Source of the DNA: Arenimonas terrae
Lineage (GTDB): Bacteria; Pseudomonadota; Gammaproteobacteria; Xanthomonadales; Xanthomonadaceae
Reading direction: 5' to 3'
DNA length: 64,000 nt
NCBI RefSeq assembly: GCF_006265115.1
Contig: NZ_SMDR01000003.1
Location: 407,837 to 471,836, forward strand
The position numbers and the translations under genes were made by a program. A model generated the notes under the pieces. That model was given only the letters and a program-made list of their open reading frames with translations. It did not search any database and was not told the DNA's origin. Below, in pieces: positions 47,745 to 56,712 of the stretch. How positions within the stretch are numbered: position 1 is the first letter of the stretch; each line of letters opens with the position of its first letter.

Positions 47745-48986
47745 TCAGCCGGCGCGGCCCTGCAGCAGGAACACCGGCATCAGGCCCTTGCCCTTGATCT
47801 CCATCTCGCCGCGCGGCGCCAGCACGAAGCGTGCGCCGAGCAGGCGCGCGCTGGCCTCGGTCACCTGGATCGCGCCCGGCACGCCGTGCGACTCCATGCG
47901 CGCGGCGGTGTTCACCACGTCGCCCCACAGGTCGTAGGCGAACTTGCGCCGGCCGATCACGCCGGCCACCACCGGGCCGCTGTGCAGGCCGATGCGCACG
48001 TCCAGCACTTCGCCCAACTCGTCGCAGAGGGCGCGCACCTGATCCATCATGTCCAGGGCCATGTTGGCCAGCGCGCCGGCGTGGTCCGGGTCGGGTTCGG
48101 GCAGACCGGCGGCGACCATGTAGGCGTCGCCGATGGTCTTGATCTTCTCGACGCCGTAGCGGTCGGCCAGGTCGTCGAAACCGGTGAAGACGCGGTTGAG
48201 GATCGCCACCAGCTGCTCGGGTTCGAGCCGCTCCGAGAGCCGGGTGAAACCGACGATGTCGCAGAACAGCACCGACACCTCCGCGTGGCGCTCGGCGATG
48301 GCCTCGCCGGGCCGTTCCTTCAGCGCGCGCGCGATCAGCGCCGGCAGGGTGTTGAGCAGCAGCTGTTCGGAACGCTGCCGCTCCCATTCGAGCTCCCGCT
48401 CCATGCGCGTGGCCGCGCGTTCGAACAGGAAGCCGATCGCCATCACCACCACGAACACCAGGGCGAAGTTGGCCGCCAGGTAGCCGCGCAGTTCGTCCGG
48501 TGCCAGCGCGTACACCGGCGCCTGGCGGCCGCTGGCGTCCCAGAGCGCCAGATAGCCCAGGCCCACTGCCGCCGACAGCAGCGCGCGCTGCATCGGCGTT
48601 CCGAAAGGCGAGAACAGCACCACCAGCGGCACCAGCAGCAGGTAGTAGTGGAAGCCTGAGCCCCAACCCAGTAGCCAGGTCGCCAGGGTGCCCTGGCCCA
48701 GCAACTCCAACCCCACGCCCAGGGTCCCGAGCAGGTGCCAGCGCCGGCCCAGGCCCGGGTGCAGCACGAACACCCAGACCGCGAACAGGTACACCGGCAG
48801 CGTCGCCAGGCTGTACCAGACTAGCTCCGGCACGCCGCGCCACAGGAACCAGGGCAGCAGGGTCAGGTGCGCGCCCAGGCCGAGCAGGGCGCAGGAGGCC
48901 GCGAACACCCGCCAGCGCGCATTGCCGATGCCAGCCGCGGACGGGCGGCGCAGTCGTTCCCAGGCGGCGGGCAGCCAGTGCGTCAT
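47745..48986 (-). CDS. Membrane-bound class III adenylate cyclase
   Basis: 413 residues. Six membrane helices (about 28-190) are joined by a short helical linker (ERAATRMERELEWERQRSEQLLLNTLP) to a class III cyclase domain. The metal aspartates are D243 in LFCDIVGFTRLSERL and D287 in KIKTIGDAYMVAAG. K283 favours adenine, and DLWGDVVNTAARMES carries the transition-state residues N and R. It should make cyclic AMP in the cytoplasm in response to a membrane signal. The two Crp/Fnr proteins elsewhere in the window may or may not read that signal. Confidence 0.9.
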   Translation of the reverse strand: MTHWLPAAWERLRRPSAAGIGNARWRVFAASCALLGLGAHLTLLPWFLWRGVPELVWYSLATLPVYLFAVWVFVLHPGLGRRWHLLGTLGVGLELLGQGTLATWLLGWGSGFHYYLLLVPLVVLFSPFGTPMQRALLSAAVGLGYLALWDASGRQAPVYALAPDELRGYLAANFALVFVVVMAIGFLFERAATRMERELEWERQRSEQLLLNTLPALIARALKERPGEAIAERHAEVSVLFCDIVGFTRLSERLEPEQLVAILNRVFTGFDDLADRYGVEKIKTIGDAYMVAAGLPEPDPDHAGALANMALDMMDQVRALCDELGEVLDVRIGLHSGPVVAGVIGRRKFAYDLWGDVVNTAARMESHGVPGAIQVTEASARLLGARFVLAPRGEMEIKGKGLMPVFLLQGRAG

Positions 48987-49133
48987 CCATGTCCCCAAGG
49001 TCGCGGCGCGATGTCCTGAGCCTAGCGCATCGGCGCGTGGCCTCGGGATTTCCGCCACCGCGTGGCGCTTGCGCGGGCCCCTGCCGGTGCCGACACTGGC
49101 CGGGCCGCGTCCGCGGCCTCAGGGGAACGAATC

Positions 49134-50021
49134 ATGCGTGCAATGGTGTGCGCCGCCGCGGCGGCGCTGGTGATGTTCGCGGGCCTGGTCCAGGCCCAGG
49201 AAAAGGACGAAGAGCAGGTCTTCCTGGAATCGCTGAGCTACCAGGACGGCGTCGTCGCCGTGCCCGAGGCGCACGCGACCCTGCGCCTGAGCGAGGGCTT
49301 CCGCTACCTGCCCAAGGCCGACGCGCGCCGCGTGCTCGAGGAGTACTGGGGCAATCCGGAGGACGACACCGTGCTCGGCATGCTGGTGCCCACCGCCGAC
49401 GGCCTGGGCAGCGAACACAGCTGGGCCGTGATCCTGACCTGGACCGACGAAGGCCACGTCACCGACGAAGACGCCGCCGAGATCGACTACGCCGAACTGC
49501 TGGCCGACATGCAGCAGGAAACCCGCGACGCCAATCCGGCGTTGAAGGAAGCCGGCTACCCGACCGCCGAACTGGTCGGCTGGGCGCAGCCGCCGCGCTA
49601 CGACGCCGGCAGCAAGCGCCTGCACTGGGCCAAGCACCTGCAGTTCGAGGGCCACGACAGCGGCACTCTCAACTACGACATCCGCGTGCTCGGCCGCGAA
49701 GGTTTCCTGAGCATGAACGCGGTCGCCGACATCGGCGACCTCGAGCGCGTCAACGCCGGAATGAGCGACGTGCTGGCGATGGCGGAATTCGAGCCGGGCC
49801 AGCGTTATGCCGACTTCAACGAAGACACCGACCGCACCGCGGCCTACGGCCTGGCGGCCCTGGTCGGCGGCGGGCTGGCGGCCAAGACCGGCCTGCTGGC
49901 CAAGATCGGCCTGGTCCTGGCCAAGGGCTGGAAGCTGTTCCTGATCGCCGGCATCGGCATCGTGGCTCTGGTCCGCAAGTTCGCCGGCAGGAAGCAGAAC
50001 GACGGCGCCAGCGCTGGCTGA
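49134..50021 (+). CDS. DUF2167 membrane protein
   Basis: 295 residues. A signal peptide (1-22), then a soluble part with the family segments ATLRLSEGFRYLPKADARRVLEEYWGNPEDDTVLGMLVP, WAVILTWTDEGHVTDEDAAEIDYAELLADMQQ and LNYDIRVLGREGFLSMNAVADI. Two hydrophobic stretches near the end (about 240-285) precede a basic tail. DUF2167 proteins are common in Proteobacteria and of unknown function. ATG 49134 has AGGGGAACG in front. Confidence 0.87.
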   Translation: MRAMVCAAAAALVMFAGLVQAQEKDEEQVFLESLSYQDGVVAVPEAHATLRLSEGFRYLPKADARRVLEEYWGNPEDDTVLGMLVPTADGLGSEHSWAVILTWTDEGHVTDEDAAEIDYAELLADMQQETRDANPALKEAGYPTAELVGWAQPPRYDAGSKRLHWAKHLQFEGHDSGTLNYDIRVLGREGFLSMNAVADIGDLERVNAGMSDVLAMAEFEPGQRYADFNEDTDRTAAYGLAALVGGGLAAKTGLLAKIGLVLAKGWKLFLIAGIGIVALVRKFAGRKQNDGASAG

Positions 50022-50028
50022 AGCGGAC

Positions 50029-50826
50029 TCAGCCGGCTTCGGGCAGCCGGAAGAAAGCGCGCGCCGTGGCCGTGGTGGCCGCGGCCGTCGCCTCGAAGGA
50101 CTCGCCGCGGTCGCGCGCCAGCTCTTCGACGATGTGCGGCAGGTACATCGGCTCGTTGCGGCGGTGCGAGGGCATCGGCCGCACGGTGCGCGGCAGCAGG
50201 TAGGGCGCGTCGGTTTCCACCATCAGGCGGTCCGCCGGGATGTCCTTCACGAATTCGCGAAGGTGCTGGCCGCGGCGTTCGTCGCAGAGCCAGCCGGTGA
50301 TGCCGATGAAATAGCCGGCGTCCAGCGCCTCGAAACATTCCTCGCGGGTCCCGGTGAAGCAGTGCACCACCGCCGGGCCGATGCGGCCGTCGAAGCCCTT
50401 CATGATCGCCATGAAGTCGGCATGCGCGTCGCGCTGGTGCAGGAACAGCGGTTTGCCGGTGTCCACCGCCAGCTGCAGCTGGCGCTCGAAGGCGCGGCGC
50501 TGGGCCGGACGCGGCGAAAAGTCCCGGTGGTAGTCCAGCCCGCATTCGCCGACGGCGACCACCTCGGGCTGCGCCAGCAGGGCGCGCATCTCGGCGTCTG
50601 CCTCGTCGGTGTATTCGATGGCGTGGTGCGGATGTACGCCGGCGGTGGCGAACAGTTCGCCCGGAAACGCCCGCGCCAGCTCCAGCGCGCGCACGGCGCC
50701 CTGCCGGCTGGCGCCGGTGACCACCAGCTGCGACACCCCGGCCAGGCGCGCACGCGCCAGCACCGCGTCCAGGTCATGGTCGAAACTCTCGTGGCCCAGG
50801 TTGGCGCCGATGTCGATCAGGTCCAT
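50029..50826 (-). CDS. tatD: TatD-family metal-dependent deoxyribonuclease
   Basis: 265 residues. The opening DLIDIGANLGHESFDHDL lacks the HxH of YcfH/TatD paralogues and matches E. coli TatD itself. Conserved metal-site segments follow: ATAGVHPHHA, AVGECGLDYHRDFSP, VVHCFTGTREECFEALDAGYFIGITGWLCDERRG and METDAPYLLPR. It is a 3'-5' exonuclease on single-stranded DNA and RNA, cytoplasmic, linked to DNA repair. It converges with the DUF2167 gene with 7 bases between. Confidence 0.92.
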   Translation of the reverse strand: MDLIDIGANLGHESFDHDLDAVLARARLAGVSQLVVTGASRQGAVRALELARAFPGELFATAGVHPHHAIEYTDEADAEMRALLAQPEVVAVGECGLDYHRDFSPRPAQRRAFERQLQLAVDTGKPLFLHQRDAHADFMAIMKGFDGRIGPAVVHCFTGTREECFEALDAGYFIGITGWLCDERRGQHLREFVKDIPADRLMVETDAPYLLPRTVRPMPSHRRNEPMYLPHIVEELARDRGESFEATAAATTATARAFFRLPEAG

Positions 50827-50857
50827 GCGGCCGTCGTCCGGAAAACAGGCGGCGATT

Positions 50858-51976
50858 CTACCGGGCGGCGACCGCCGGTGGCGTCCCCGGCCGGATGCTC
50901 TCGATCCAGCGGATTCCGAAGTAGCCGTCGCGCATGTAGACCGTGGCGGGCTCGCCGATGGTGAGGGCGTGGTAGTCGTCGTAGCTCACCCGCAGCTTCT
51001 GCGGCGGTTCGTCGCCGAAGGCGTCCACGTAGGCATACCGTCGCGTGCCGCCCCGCCGCGACCGGCTGACCGTCAGGTCCCGCACCGTGGTGGCATGGAG
51101 CGTGGCCCGATGGGTGTCCAGATCAATGTTCATGTCGCGCACCTCGACCACGCCGGTGCTGAGCGCACCGAAACTGCCGACCAGCAGCAGCTCCAGCATC
51201 ACCAGGTGCAGCCGGGAGCTTCGCGCCAGCAGCAGCGTCGCCAGCACCAGCTGCAGCGCCAGCAGGAGGCCGCCAGCGACCAGGCCGACCGTGAGCAGCG
51301 GCCAGATATCCAGCGTCACCGCGCCGTCGAACCGCAGCAGCCGATACAGGTGCACGCCACCATGGATGGCCAGGCCGGTCGAGAACGCCAGCACGATCAC
51401 CGTGCGCAGGAACAGCGGGTCGGCACCCGAATGGCCGTCGGGCAGACGCTCGGGAATCGCCGCCCACATGCGCCGGACATCGGCCGCGGCCTTGCTGAAG
51501 ATCACGTAGGACGAGGCCACGGCCGCCGTCTTGCGGAACTCGACCCAGAACTTGCCCCGCCGGCAGACGACCCGGTGCACGCGGAAGCCGGGGTCCGGCG
51601 AGCGCCGGAACATCGCGATCAGCCGGTCGCAGAGGTCCGGCTCCCGCCGCAGCACTTCGAGCACCGCGGGATTGTCGGCGATCAGGTAGACCGTGCGGTC
51701 GAAGCTGTCCTGGCCCAGCTGCAGCTCCACCGACAGTCCGGTCCACTTGAAGAAGCGGTCGAGCCAGGATTCGGCCTTGCACTCGAACTCCAGGGTCGAG
51801 GCGGTCGCCAGGCCCAGGCAGGGCCGCGAACGCCAGCTGCCCTCGCCCTGCGTGCTGGCCAGGAAGCTGCCCTCCCGCACCGTGTAGGGCATTCCGTCCC
51901 AGCGGGCGGCGTAACGTTTGCGCCCGGCGTAGATGCAGGCGCAGAGCAGGGTGACGGCACCGATGAACAGCCACAT
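50858..51976 (-). CDS. Hypothetical membrane protein
   Basis: 372 residues that I do not recognise. One N-terminal helix (1-17), a soluble stretch with ECKAESWLDRFFKWTGLSVELQLGQDSFDRTVYLIADNPAVLEVLRREPDL (about 65-115), then three or four helices (about 192-275) and a C-terminal soluble domain ending YDDYHALTIGEPATVYMRDGYFGIRWIESIRPG. The final part resembles a small beta domain. It stands 31 bases before tatD on the same strand and may share its message. Coding is supported by length, membrane layout and codon use. Confidence 0.65.
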   Translation of the reverse strand: MWLFIGAVTLLCACIYAGRKRYAARWDGMPYTVREGSFLASTQGEGSWRSRPCLGLATASTLEFECKAESWLDRFFKWTGLSVELQLGQDSFDRTVYLIADNPAVLEVLRREPDLCDRLIAMFRRSPDPGFRVHRVVCRRGKFWVEFRKTAAVASSYVIFSKAAADVRRMWAAIPERLPDGHSGADPLFLRTVIVLAFSTGLAIHGGVHLYRLLRFDGAVTLDIWPLLTVGLVAGGLLLALQLVLATLLLARSSRLHLVMLELLLVGSFGALSTGVVEVRDMNIDLDTHRATLHATTVRDLTVSRSRRGGTRRYAYVDAFGDEPPQKLRVSYDDYHALTIGEPATVYMRDGYFGIRWIESIRPGTPPAVAAR

Positions 51977-52071
51977 GCGCTGGGTCGCCCCGCGGGCCCG
52001 CCGGCCCGAAAAAGAAGGCGGCAGTGTAGCGGGCTGTCAACGCGATGCGGCGCCTCCGCGTTCATCCGGGC

Positions 52072-53226
52072 ATGGACCGAACCTGCAAGCGCAGTCTCAC
52101 CGCCGCCGGCCTGCTGCTGGGCCTGCTGGCCGCAGGCGCGTCGGCGCGTTCGACGGCGCCCGACCTGGCCCCCGTGCGCGAGGCCACCCGCACCCTGGTG
52201 GCGGACTACGCGCTCGATGGCGCCTCGGTGCGGCTCGCCCGCGGCGGCCAGGTGCTGCACCTCGACCACAGCGGCAGCTACGGGCCGGACACCCGCGTCG
52301 CCATCGCCTCGGCCAGCAAATGGCTGTCGGCGCTGACCCTGGCGCGCCTGGTCGAAGCCGGCACGCTGCGCTGGGACAGCCGCGTCGGCGAGTATTTCCC
52401 CGACGCCCCCGCGGCCACGCGCGACATCACCCTGGTCCAGCTGTTCTCGCACACCAGCGGCATCGGCATCGACGACGCCGGCTGCCTGTCCAGCCGCCAG
52501 GTTGCGCTGCAGGACTGCGCGCGCCAGATCCTCGCGCTGCCGCTGGAATGGACGCCGGGCACTGCTTTCGCCTACGGCGGCAACTCGATGCAGGTCGCCG
52601 GCGCCATGGCCGAGATCGCCAGCGGCCGTTCCTGGGATGCGCTTTTCATCGCCGAGATGGTGGTCCCGCTCGGCCTTTCCGCCACCGACTGGACCGCCGG
52701 CGCGGCCGCGCCGGGCTACGTGCCCAATGGCAACCCGCGCATCGGCGGCGGCGCGCGTTCGACCCTGGACGACTACGGCCGGGTGGTGGACATGCTGCTC
52801 GCCGGTGGGCTGCACGAAGGCGAGCCCTTCCTGCAGCCGCAGACGCTGGCGACGATGGCGCTCGACCGCACCGTCGGCCTGGCCATCGCCGCCAGCCCGG
52901 TGGCCGGCTACGGCTATGGCTACGGCGTCGGCCAGTGGGTCGAGGCCAGGGACGCCCGCGGCGCCAGCTATCGCGTGTCCAGCCCCGGCGCCTTCGGCTT
53001 CACGCCCTGGGTGGATTGGCGCAGCGGCAGCAATGGCGTGATCCTGGTGTCGGGCAACGGCTCGGCCATGCGCGACGACCTCACCGCGCTGGAAAACCTG
53101 TGCCTGCGGCAGCTCGATTTCGTGCGCCGCACGCAGCGGTCCGCGCGCGGCGCATCGAGGCTGCCGCCATCGCGGGCGCCGACCGCCACCGCTGCTGCGC
53201 TCGACGCGGAGCGCCGCGCTCACTAG
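52072..53226 (+). CDS. Exported serine hydrolase of the beta-lactamase (class C-like) family
   Basis: 384 residues from ATG 52072. Signal peptide about 1-26. The catalytic SxxK is S80-A-S-K83 in VAIASASKWLSALTLARL. FAYGGNSMQVAG gives the tyrosine-asparagine motif, spaced Y-G-G-N rather than Y-x-N. LVQLFSHTSGIG is the usual family strand. These enzymes act as esterases, peptidases or beta-lactamases in the periplasm, and sequence alone does not tell which. It is followed after 9 bases by hrpB. Confidence 0.82.
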   Translation: MDRTCKRSLTAAGLLLGLLAAGASARSTAPDLAPVREATRTLVADYALDGASVRLARGGQVLHLDHSGSYGPDTRVAIASASKWLSALTLARLVEAGTLRWDSRVGEYFPDAPAATRDITLVQLFSHTSGIGIDDAGCLSSRQVALQDCARQILALPLEWTPGTAFAYGGNSMQVAGAMAEIASGRSWDALFIAEMVVPLGLSATDWTAGAAAPGYVPNGNPRIGGGARSTLDDYGRVVDMLLAGGLHEGEPFLQPQTLATMALDRTVGLAIAASPVAGYGYGYGVGQWVEARDARGASYRVSSPGAFGFTPWVDWRSGSNGVILVSGNGSAMRDDLTALENLCLRQLDFVRRTQRSARGASRLPPSRAPTATAAALDAERRAH

Positions 53227-53235
53227 CCTAGCGCG

Positions 53236-55734
53236 GTGAAGCTTCCGTCCCGCCCCGATTTCCCCATCGCCGAACTGCTGCCGGCCCTGCTCGAAAGCCT
53301 CGCGGTTTCGCCGCGGCTCGTGCTCGAGGCGCCGCCCGGCGCCGGCAAGACCACCCAGGTCCCGCTGGCCCTGCTCGACGCGCCCTGGCGCGGCGACGGC
53401 CGCATCCTGATGCTGGAACCGCGCCGCGTCGCCGCGCGCGCGGCCGCCGGCTACATGGCCAAACAGCTGGGCGAACAGCCGGGCGACACCGTCGGCTACC
53501 GGATCCGCTTCGAGGCCAAGGTCAGCGCGCGTACCCGCGTCGAGGTCGTCACCGAGGGCATCCTGACGCGCATGATCCAGGACGACCCGACGCTCGAGGG
53601 CGTGGCGGCGATCGTGTTCGACGAATTCCACGAGCGCCACCTCGCGGGCGACCTGGGCCTGGCGCTGGCGCTGGACGTGCAGGCGCAGCTGCGCGAGGAC
53701 CTGCGCATCGTCGTGATGTCGGCCACGCTCGACGGCGAGAAGCTGGCGCGTTTCCTCGACGCGCCGCGCCTGACCAGCGCCGGCCGCAGTTTCCCGGTGA
53801 CCACCGCGCATTTCCCCGCGCGCCGCGACGAACCGTTGAACGCGCAGCTGCGCCGCTGCGTCGAGGAGGCGCTGGCGAAACATCCGGGCGACCTGCTGGT
53901 GTTCCTGCCGGGGCAGCGCGAGATCGCCGACGCCCTGTCGAGCCTGCAGGCCGGCGCGGCCGCCGTCGATGCGGTGCTGCTGCCGCTGCACGGCGAACTC
54001 CCGGTCGAGGCCCAGTCCGCCGCGCTCGCGCCCGACCCGCAGGGCCGCCGCCGCATCGTGCTGGCCACCAATGTCGCGGAAAGTTCGGTGACCCTGCCGG
54101 GCGTGCGCGTGGTGATCGACGCCGGCCTGGCGCGTGAGCCGCGTTACGACCCGAACTCCGGTTTCGCACGGCTCGACACCGTGACCATCTCGCAGGCCTC
54201 GGCCGACCAGCGCGCCGGCCGCGCCGGTCGCGTCGCCGAAGGCTGGGCCTACCGGCTGTGGCCGCAATCGCAGCGGCTCGAGCCGATGCGCACGCCGGAA
54301 ATCGCCCAGGTCGAGCTGGCCGGGCTGGCGCTGGAGATCGCGGCCTGGGGCGACAGCACCCTGCGCTTCGTCGATGCGCCGCCGTCCGGCGCGCTCGCCG
54401 CCGCGAAGGAGTTGCTGCAGCGGCTGGGCGCGGTGGGCGAAGACCAGCGCATCACCGCCTTCGGCCGCGAACTGCTGGCCTTGGGCACGCACCCGCGCCT
54501 GGCGGCGATGCTCAAGGCGCCGCGTGCGCCCTCGGAGCGCGCACTGGCCTGCGACCTCGCCGCCTTGATCGAAGCCAGGGATCCGATCCGCGAACGCTCC
54601 GACGGCCTGGCGATGCGCTGGCAGGCGCTGGCCGCGTCTCGGCGCGGACGCGTCGAGGGCAATGCCAACCGCGGCGCGCTCGCCGCCATCGACGCCGCGG
54701 CCAAACAGTGGCGCCGCCGTCTGCGCTGCGACGCGCCGCCGCCGACCGACGCGCCCGCGCACCTGCTTGGCGACCTGCTGGCGCACGCCTTCCCCGACCG
54801 CATCGCCCGCCAGCATCCGGCCGAACCGCGCCGCTACCTGCTCGCCAACGGCCGCATGGCGCGCATCTTCGACGACAGCGCCGTGTTCGGCGAACCCTGG
54901 ATCGTCGCCAGCGAGCTGCGCTTCGAGGCCAAGGATTCGCTGGTCCTGCGGGCTGCGCCGGTGGACGAGGCGCGACTGCTGCGCGATTTCCCGCAGCGCT
55001 TCTTCGAAGGCGACGTGGTGCGCTGGGACGGCGCCGCCCGCGCCCTGGTCGCGCGCCGCGAGCGCCGCTTCGACCGCATCACCCTGGAAAGCAGACCCGC
55101 CGGTCGTCCGGATCCCGCGCTCGCCGCCCAGGCGCTCACCGATGCGGTCGGCGAACTCGGCCTGGAAGCGCTGCCCTGGACCGAGGGCCTGAGGCAGTGG
55201 CTCGAACGCGTGCGCTGCCTGCGTGGATGGATGCCGGAGCTGGGCCTGCCGGATCTTTCCGACGAGAACCTGTTGGCGACGCGAGGGCTTTGGCTCAAGC
55301 CCGCCTTCGCCGGCAAGACCCGGCTAGACGCCCTGGGCGAGGACGAACTGGGCGAGGCGCTCAGGTCTGGCCTGGACTGGCCGCTGCGGCAGAAGCTCGA
55401 CGTCCTGGCGCCGCGCCGCATCACCGTGCCCTCGGGCATGGAGCGTGGCATCGAGTACGCGCAGGGCCGCGCGCCGGTGCTGGCGGTGAAACTGCAGGAA
55501 CTGTTCGGCCTGGCCGACACGCCGCGCATCGCCGACGGCCGCGTGCCGCTGACCCTGCACCTGCTGTCGCCCGGCGGAAAACCGCTGCAGGTCACCCAGG
55601 ACCTGCGCAGCTTCTGGGCCAACACCTACCCGGAAGTGAAGAAGGAAATGAAGGGCCGCTACCCACGCCATCCCTGGCCTGACGACCCCTGGACCGCGAC
55701 CGCGACCCACCGCGCCAAGCCGCGCGGCACCTGA
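53236..55734 (+). CDS. hrpB: ATP-dependent helicase HrpB
   Basis: 832 residues, the usual HrpB size. DExH-box helicase motifs: EAPPGAGKTTQVPLALL (I), EPRRVAARAAA (Ia), VTEGILTRMI, FDEFHERHL (II), VMSATLDGEKL (III), ATNVAESSVTLPGV (V) and SADQRAGRAGRVAEGWAYRLW (VI). The HrpB-specific C-terminal domain ends WANTYPEVKKEMKGRYPRHPWPDDPW. Its cellular role is not well defined. The start is GTG 53236 with no SD; TAGCCT lies exactly 6 bases before it, so a leaderless message is possible. Confidence 0.94.
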   Translation: MKLPSRPDFPIAELLPALLESLAVSPRLVLEAPPGAGKTTQVPLALLDAPWRGDGRILMLEPRRVAARAAAGYMAKQLGEQPGDTVGYRIRFEAKVSARTRVEVVTEGILTRMIQDDPTLEGVAAIVFDEFHERHLAGDLGLALALDVQAQLREDLRIVVMSATLDGEKLARFLDAPRLTSAGRSFPVTTAHFPARRDEPLNAQLRRCVEEALAKHPGDLLVFLPGQREIADALSSLQAGAAAVDAVLLPLHGELPVEAQSAALAPDPQGRRRIVLATNVAESSVTLPGVRVVIDAGLAREPRYDPNSGFARLDTVTISQASADQRAGRAGRVAEGWAYRLWPQSQRLEPMRTPEIAQVELAGLALEIAAWGDSTLRFVDAPPSGALAAAKELLQRLGAVGEDQRITAFGRELLALGTHPRLAAMLKAPRAPSERALACDLAALIEARDPIRERSDGLAMRWQALAASRRGRVEGNANRGALAAIDAAAKQWRRRLRCDAPPPTDAPAHLLGDLLAHAFPDRIARQHPAEPRRYLLANGRMARIFDDSAVFGEPWIVASELRFEAKDSLVLRAAPVDEARLLRDFPQRFFEGDVVRWDGAARALVARRERRFDRITLESRPAGRPDPALAAQALTDAVGELGLEALPWTEGLRQWLERVRCLRGWMPELGLPDLSDENLLATRGLWLKPAFAGKTRLDALGEDELGEALRSGLDWPLRQKLDVLAPRRITVPSGMERGIEYAQGRAPVLAVKLQELFGLADTPRIADGRVPLTLHLLSPGGKPLQVTQDLRSFWANTYPEVKKEMKGRYPRHPWPDDPWTATATHRAKPRGT

Positions 55735-55830
55735 GGCCGGCGCGGCCGCCGCGCGCCGTTCATGTTTTTGGGTTTAGTCTTGGGCGGCAAGCCCGAAGCA
55801 CGATCCAGTCCCCCTCAACGGAGATCCGAC

Positions 55831-56250
55831 ATGAGCAAGACGAAAGAGATCGTAAACACCGCCCTGGCCAAGCTCAGCGACACCGGCGCGGCGGCCAAGA
55901 AGGCCTGGGACAAGTCCGACCTCACCAGCAAGGCCAGCGCCCTGGTCGGCGCGGGTGCCGGGCTGGCTGCGGTCAAGAAGGGCGGCGCCGCCGCGGTGAA
56001 GACCGTGCGCAAGCATCCGGTCGGTGCCGCCGTCGCCGCCGCGACCCTGGCCGCCGTCGGCGCGGCCGTCTATGTCGCCAACAAGCGCAAGAAGGCCGCG
56101 ACCGCCAAGCCGGGTTCCAAGCAGATCGTCGCGAAGAAGGCGACCGCCAAGAAGGCCGCGCCGAAGAAGGCCGCCGCCGTGAAGAAGGCGCCGGCCAAGA
56201 AAGCCGCCGCGAAAAAGGCGCCGGCCAAGAAGGCCGCGGCGAAGAAGTAA
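55831..56250 (+). CDS. Lysine/alanine-rich histone H1-like protein
   Basis: 139 residues. The first half has a helix (MSKTKEIVNTALAKLSDTGA) and a hydrophobic glycine/alanine stretch (SALVGAGAGLAAVKKGGAAAVKTVRKHPVGAAVAAATLAAVGAAVYVANKRKK), possibly a membrane helix. The last 50 residues repeat KKA, KKAPAKKAAAKK and similar units, as in eukaryotic histone H1 tails and bacterial H1-like nucleoid proteins. It may bind DNA through this tail. The repeat is also a DNA-level repeat of short GCCAAGAAG-type units. Confidence 0.75.
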   Translation: MSKTKEIVNTALAKLSDTGAAAKKAWDKSDLTSKASALVGAGAGLAAVKKGGAAAVKTVRKHPVGAAVAAATLAAVGAAVYVANKRKKAATAKPGSKQIVAKKATAKKAAPKKAAAVKKAPAKKAAAKKAPAKKAAAKK

Positions 56251-56290
56251 CCGGAAGGGGCGCCGCCAGGCGCCCGCTTCCTGGATCCGC

Positions 56291-56581
56291 TCAGGAGTTC
56301 GACGGGCCGCAGGCCTGCAGGGCGTCCACCGAGGTCGCCGACATCGCGCAGGTGAAGTGCTTGCGCGAGACCGAGCCGTATTCCGAGCAGGTCGCCGCGT
56401 CCCTGGCCAGCGCCTCCTCGCCCATCGCCTTGGCGACGTCCAGGCCGTCGAGGCGATGGATGTGTTCGTAGTAGCTCCGGCATTCCGCGACGGTCAGTCC
56501 GCCGCCGCCGCCGCCCGCAGGCGACGAACAGCCGGCCGTGAGCGCCGCCAGCCCCAGCCCAAGCACCAGGATCCCTTTCAT
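56291..56581 (-). CDS. Small lipoprotein of unknown function
   Basis: 96 residues, MKGILVLGLGLAALTAGCSS, with lipobox LTAGC and Ser at +2, so an outer-membrane lipoprotein is likely. A glycine run follows, then a cysteine-containing segment (ECRSYYEHIHRLDGLDVAK..ARDAATCSEYGSVSRKHFTCAMSATSVDALQAC) whose four cysteines could form two disulfides. GGAG precedes the ATG at 56581. I do not recognise a named family, though a short helical domain with CxxY...C spacing recurs in proteobacterial lipoproteins. Confidence 0.75.
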   Translation of the reverse strand: MKGILVLGLGLAALTAGCSSPAGGGGGGLTVAECRSYYEHIHRLDGLDVAKAMGEEALARDAATCSEYGSVSRKHFTCAMSATSVDALQACGPSNS

Positions 56582-56712
56582 CTTCGCTCCGTTCCCAATG
56601 GCGGGCCGACAGTGGCCCGCCACGAGTCTAGGCCGCGCCGCGCCGCGGCCGCCATGGGGCGGTGGCGAACGTTTCAAAACCCGGGATGGACGACCCGGAA
56701 TCCCGCACCCGC

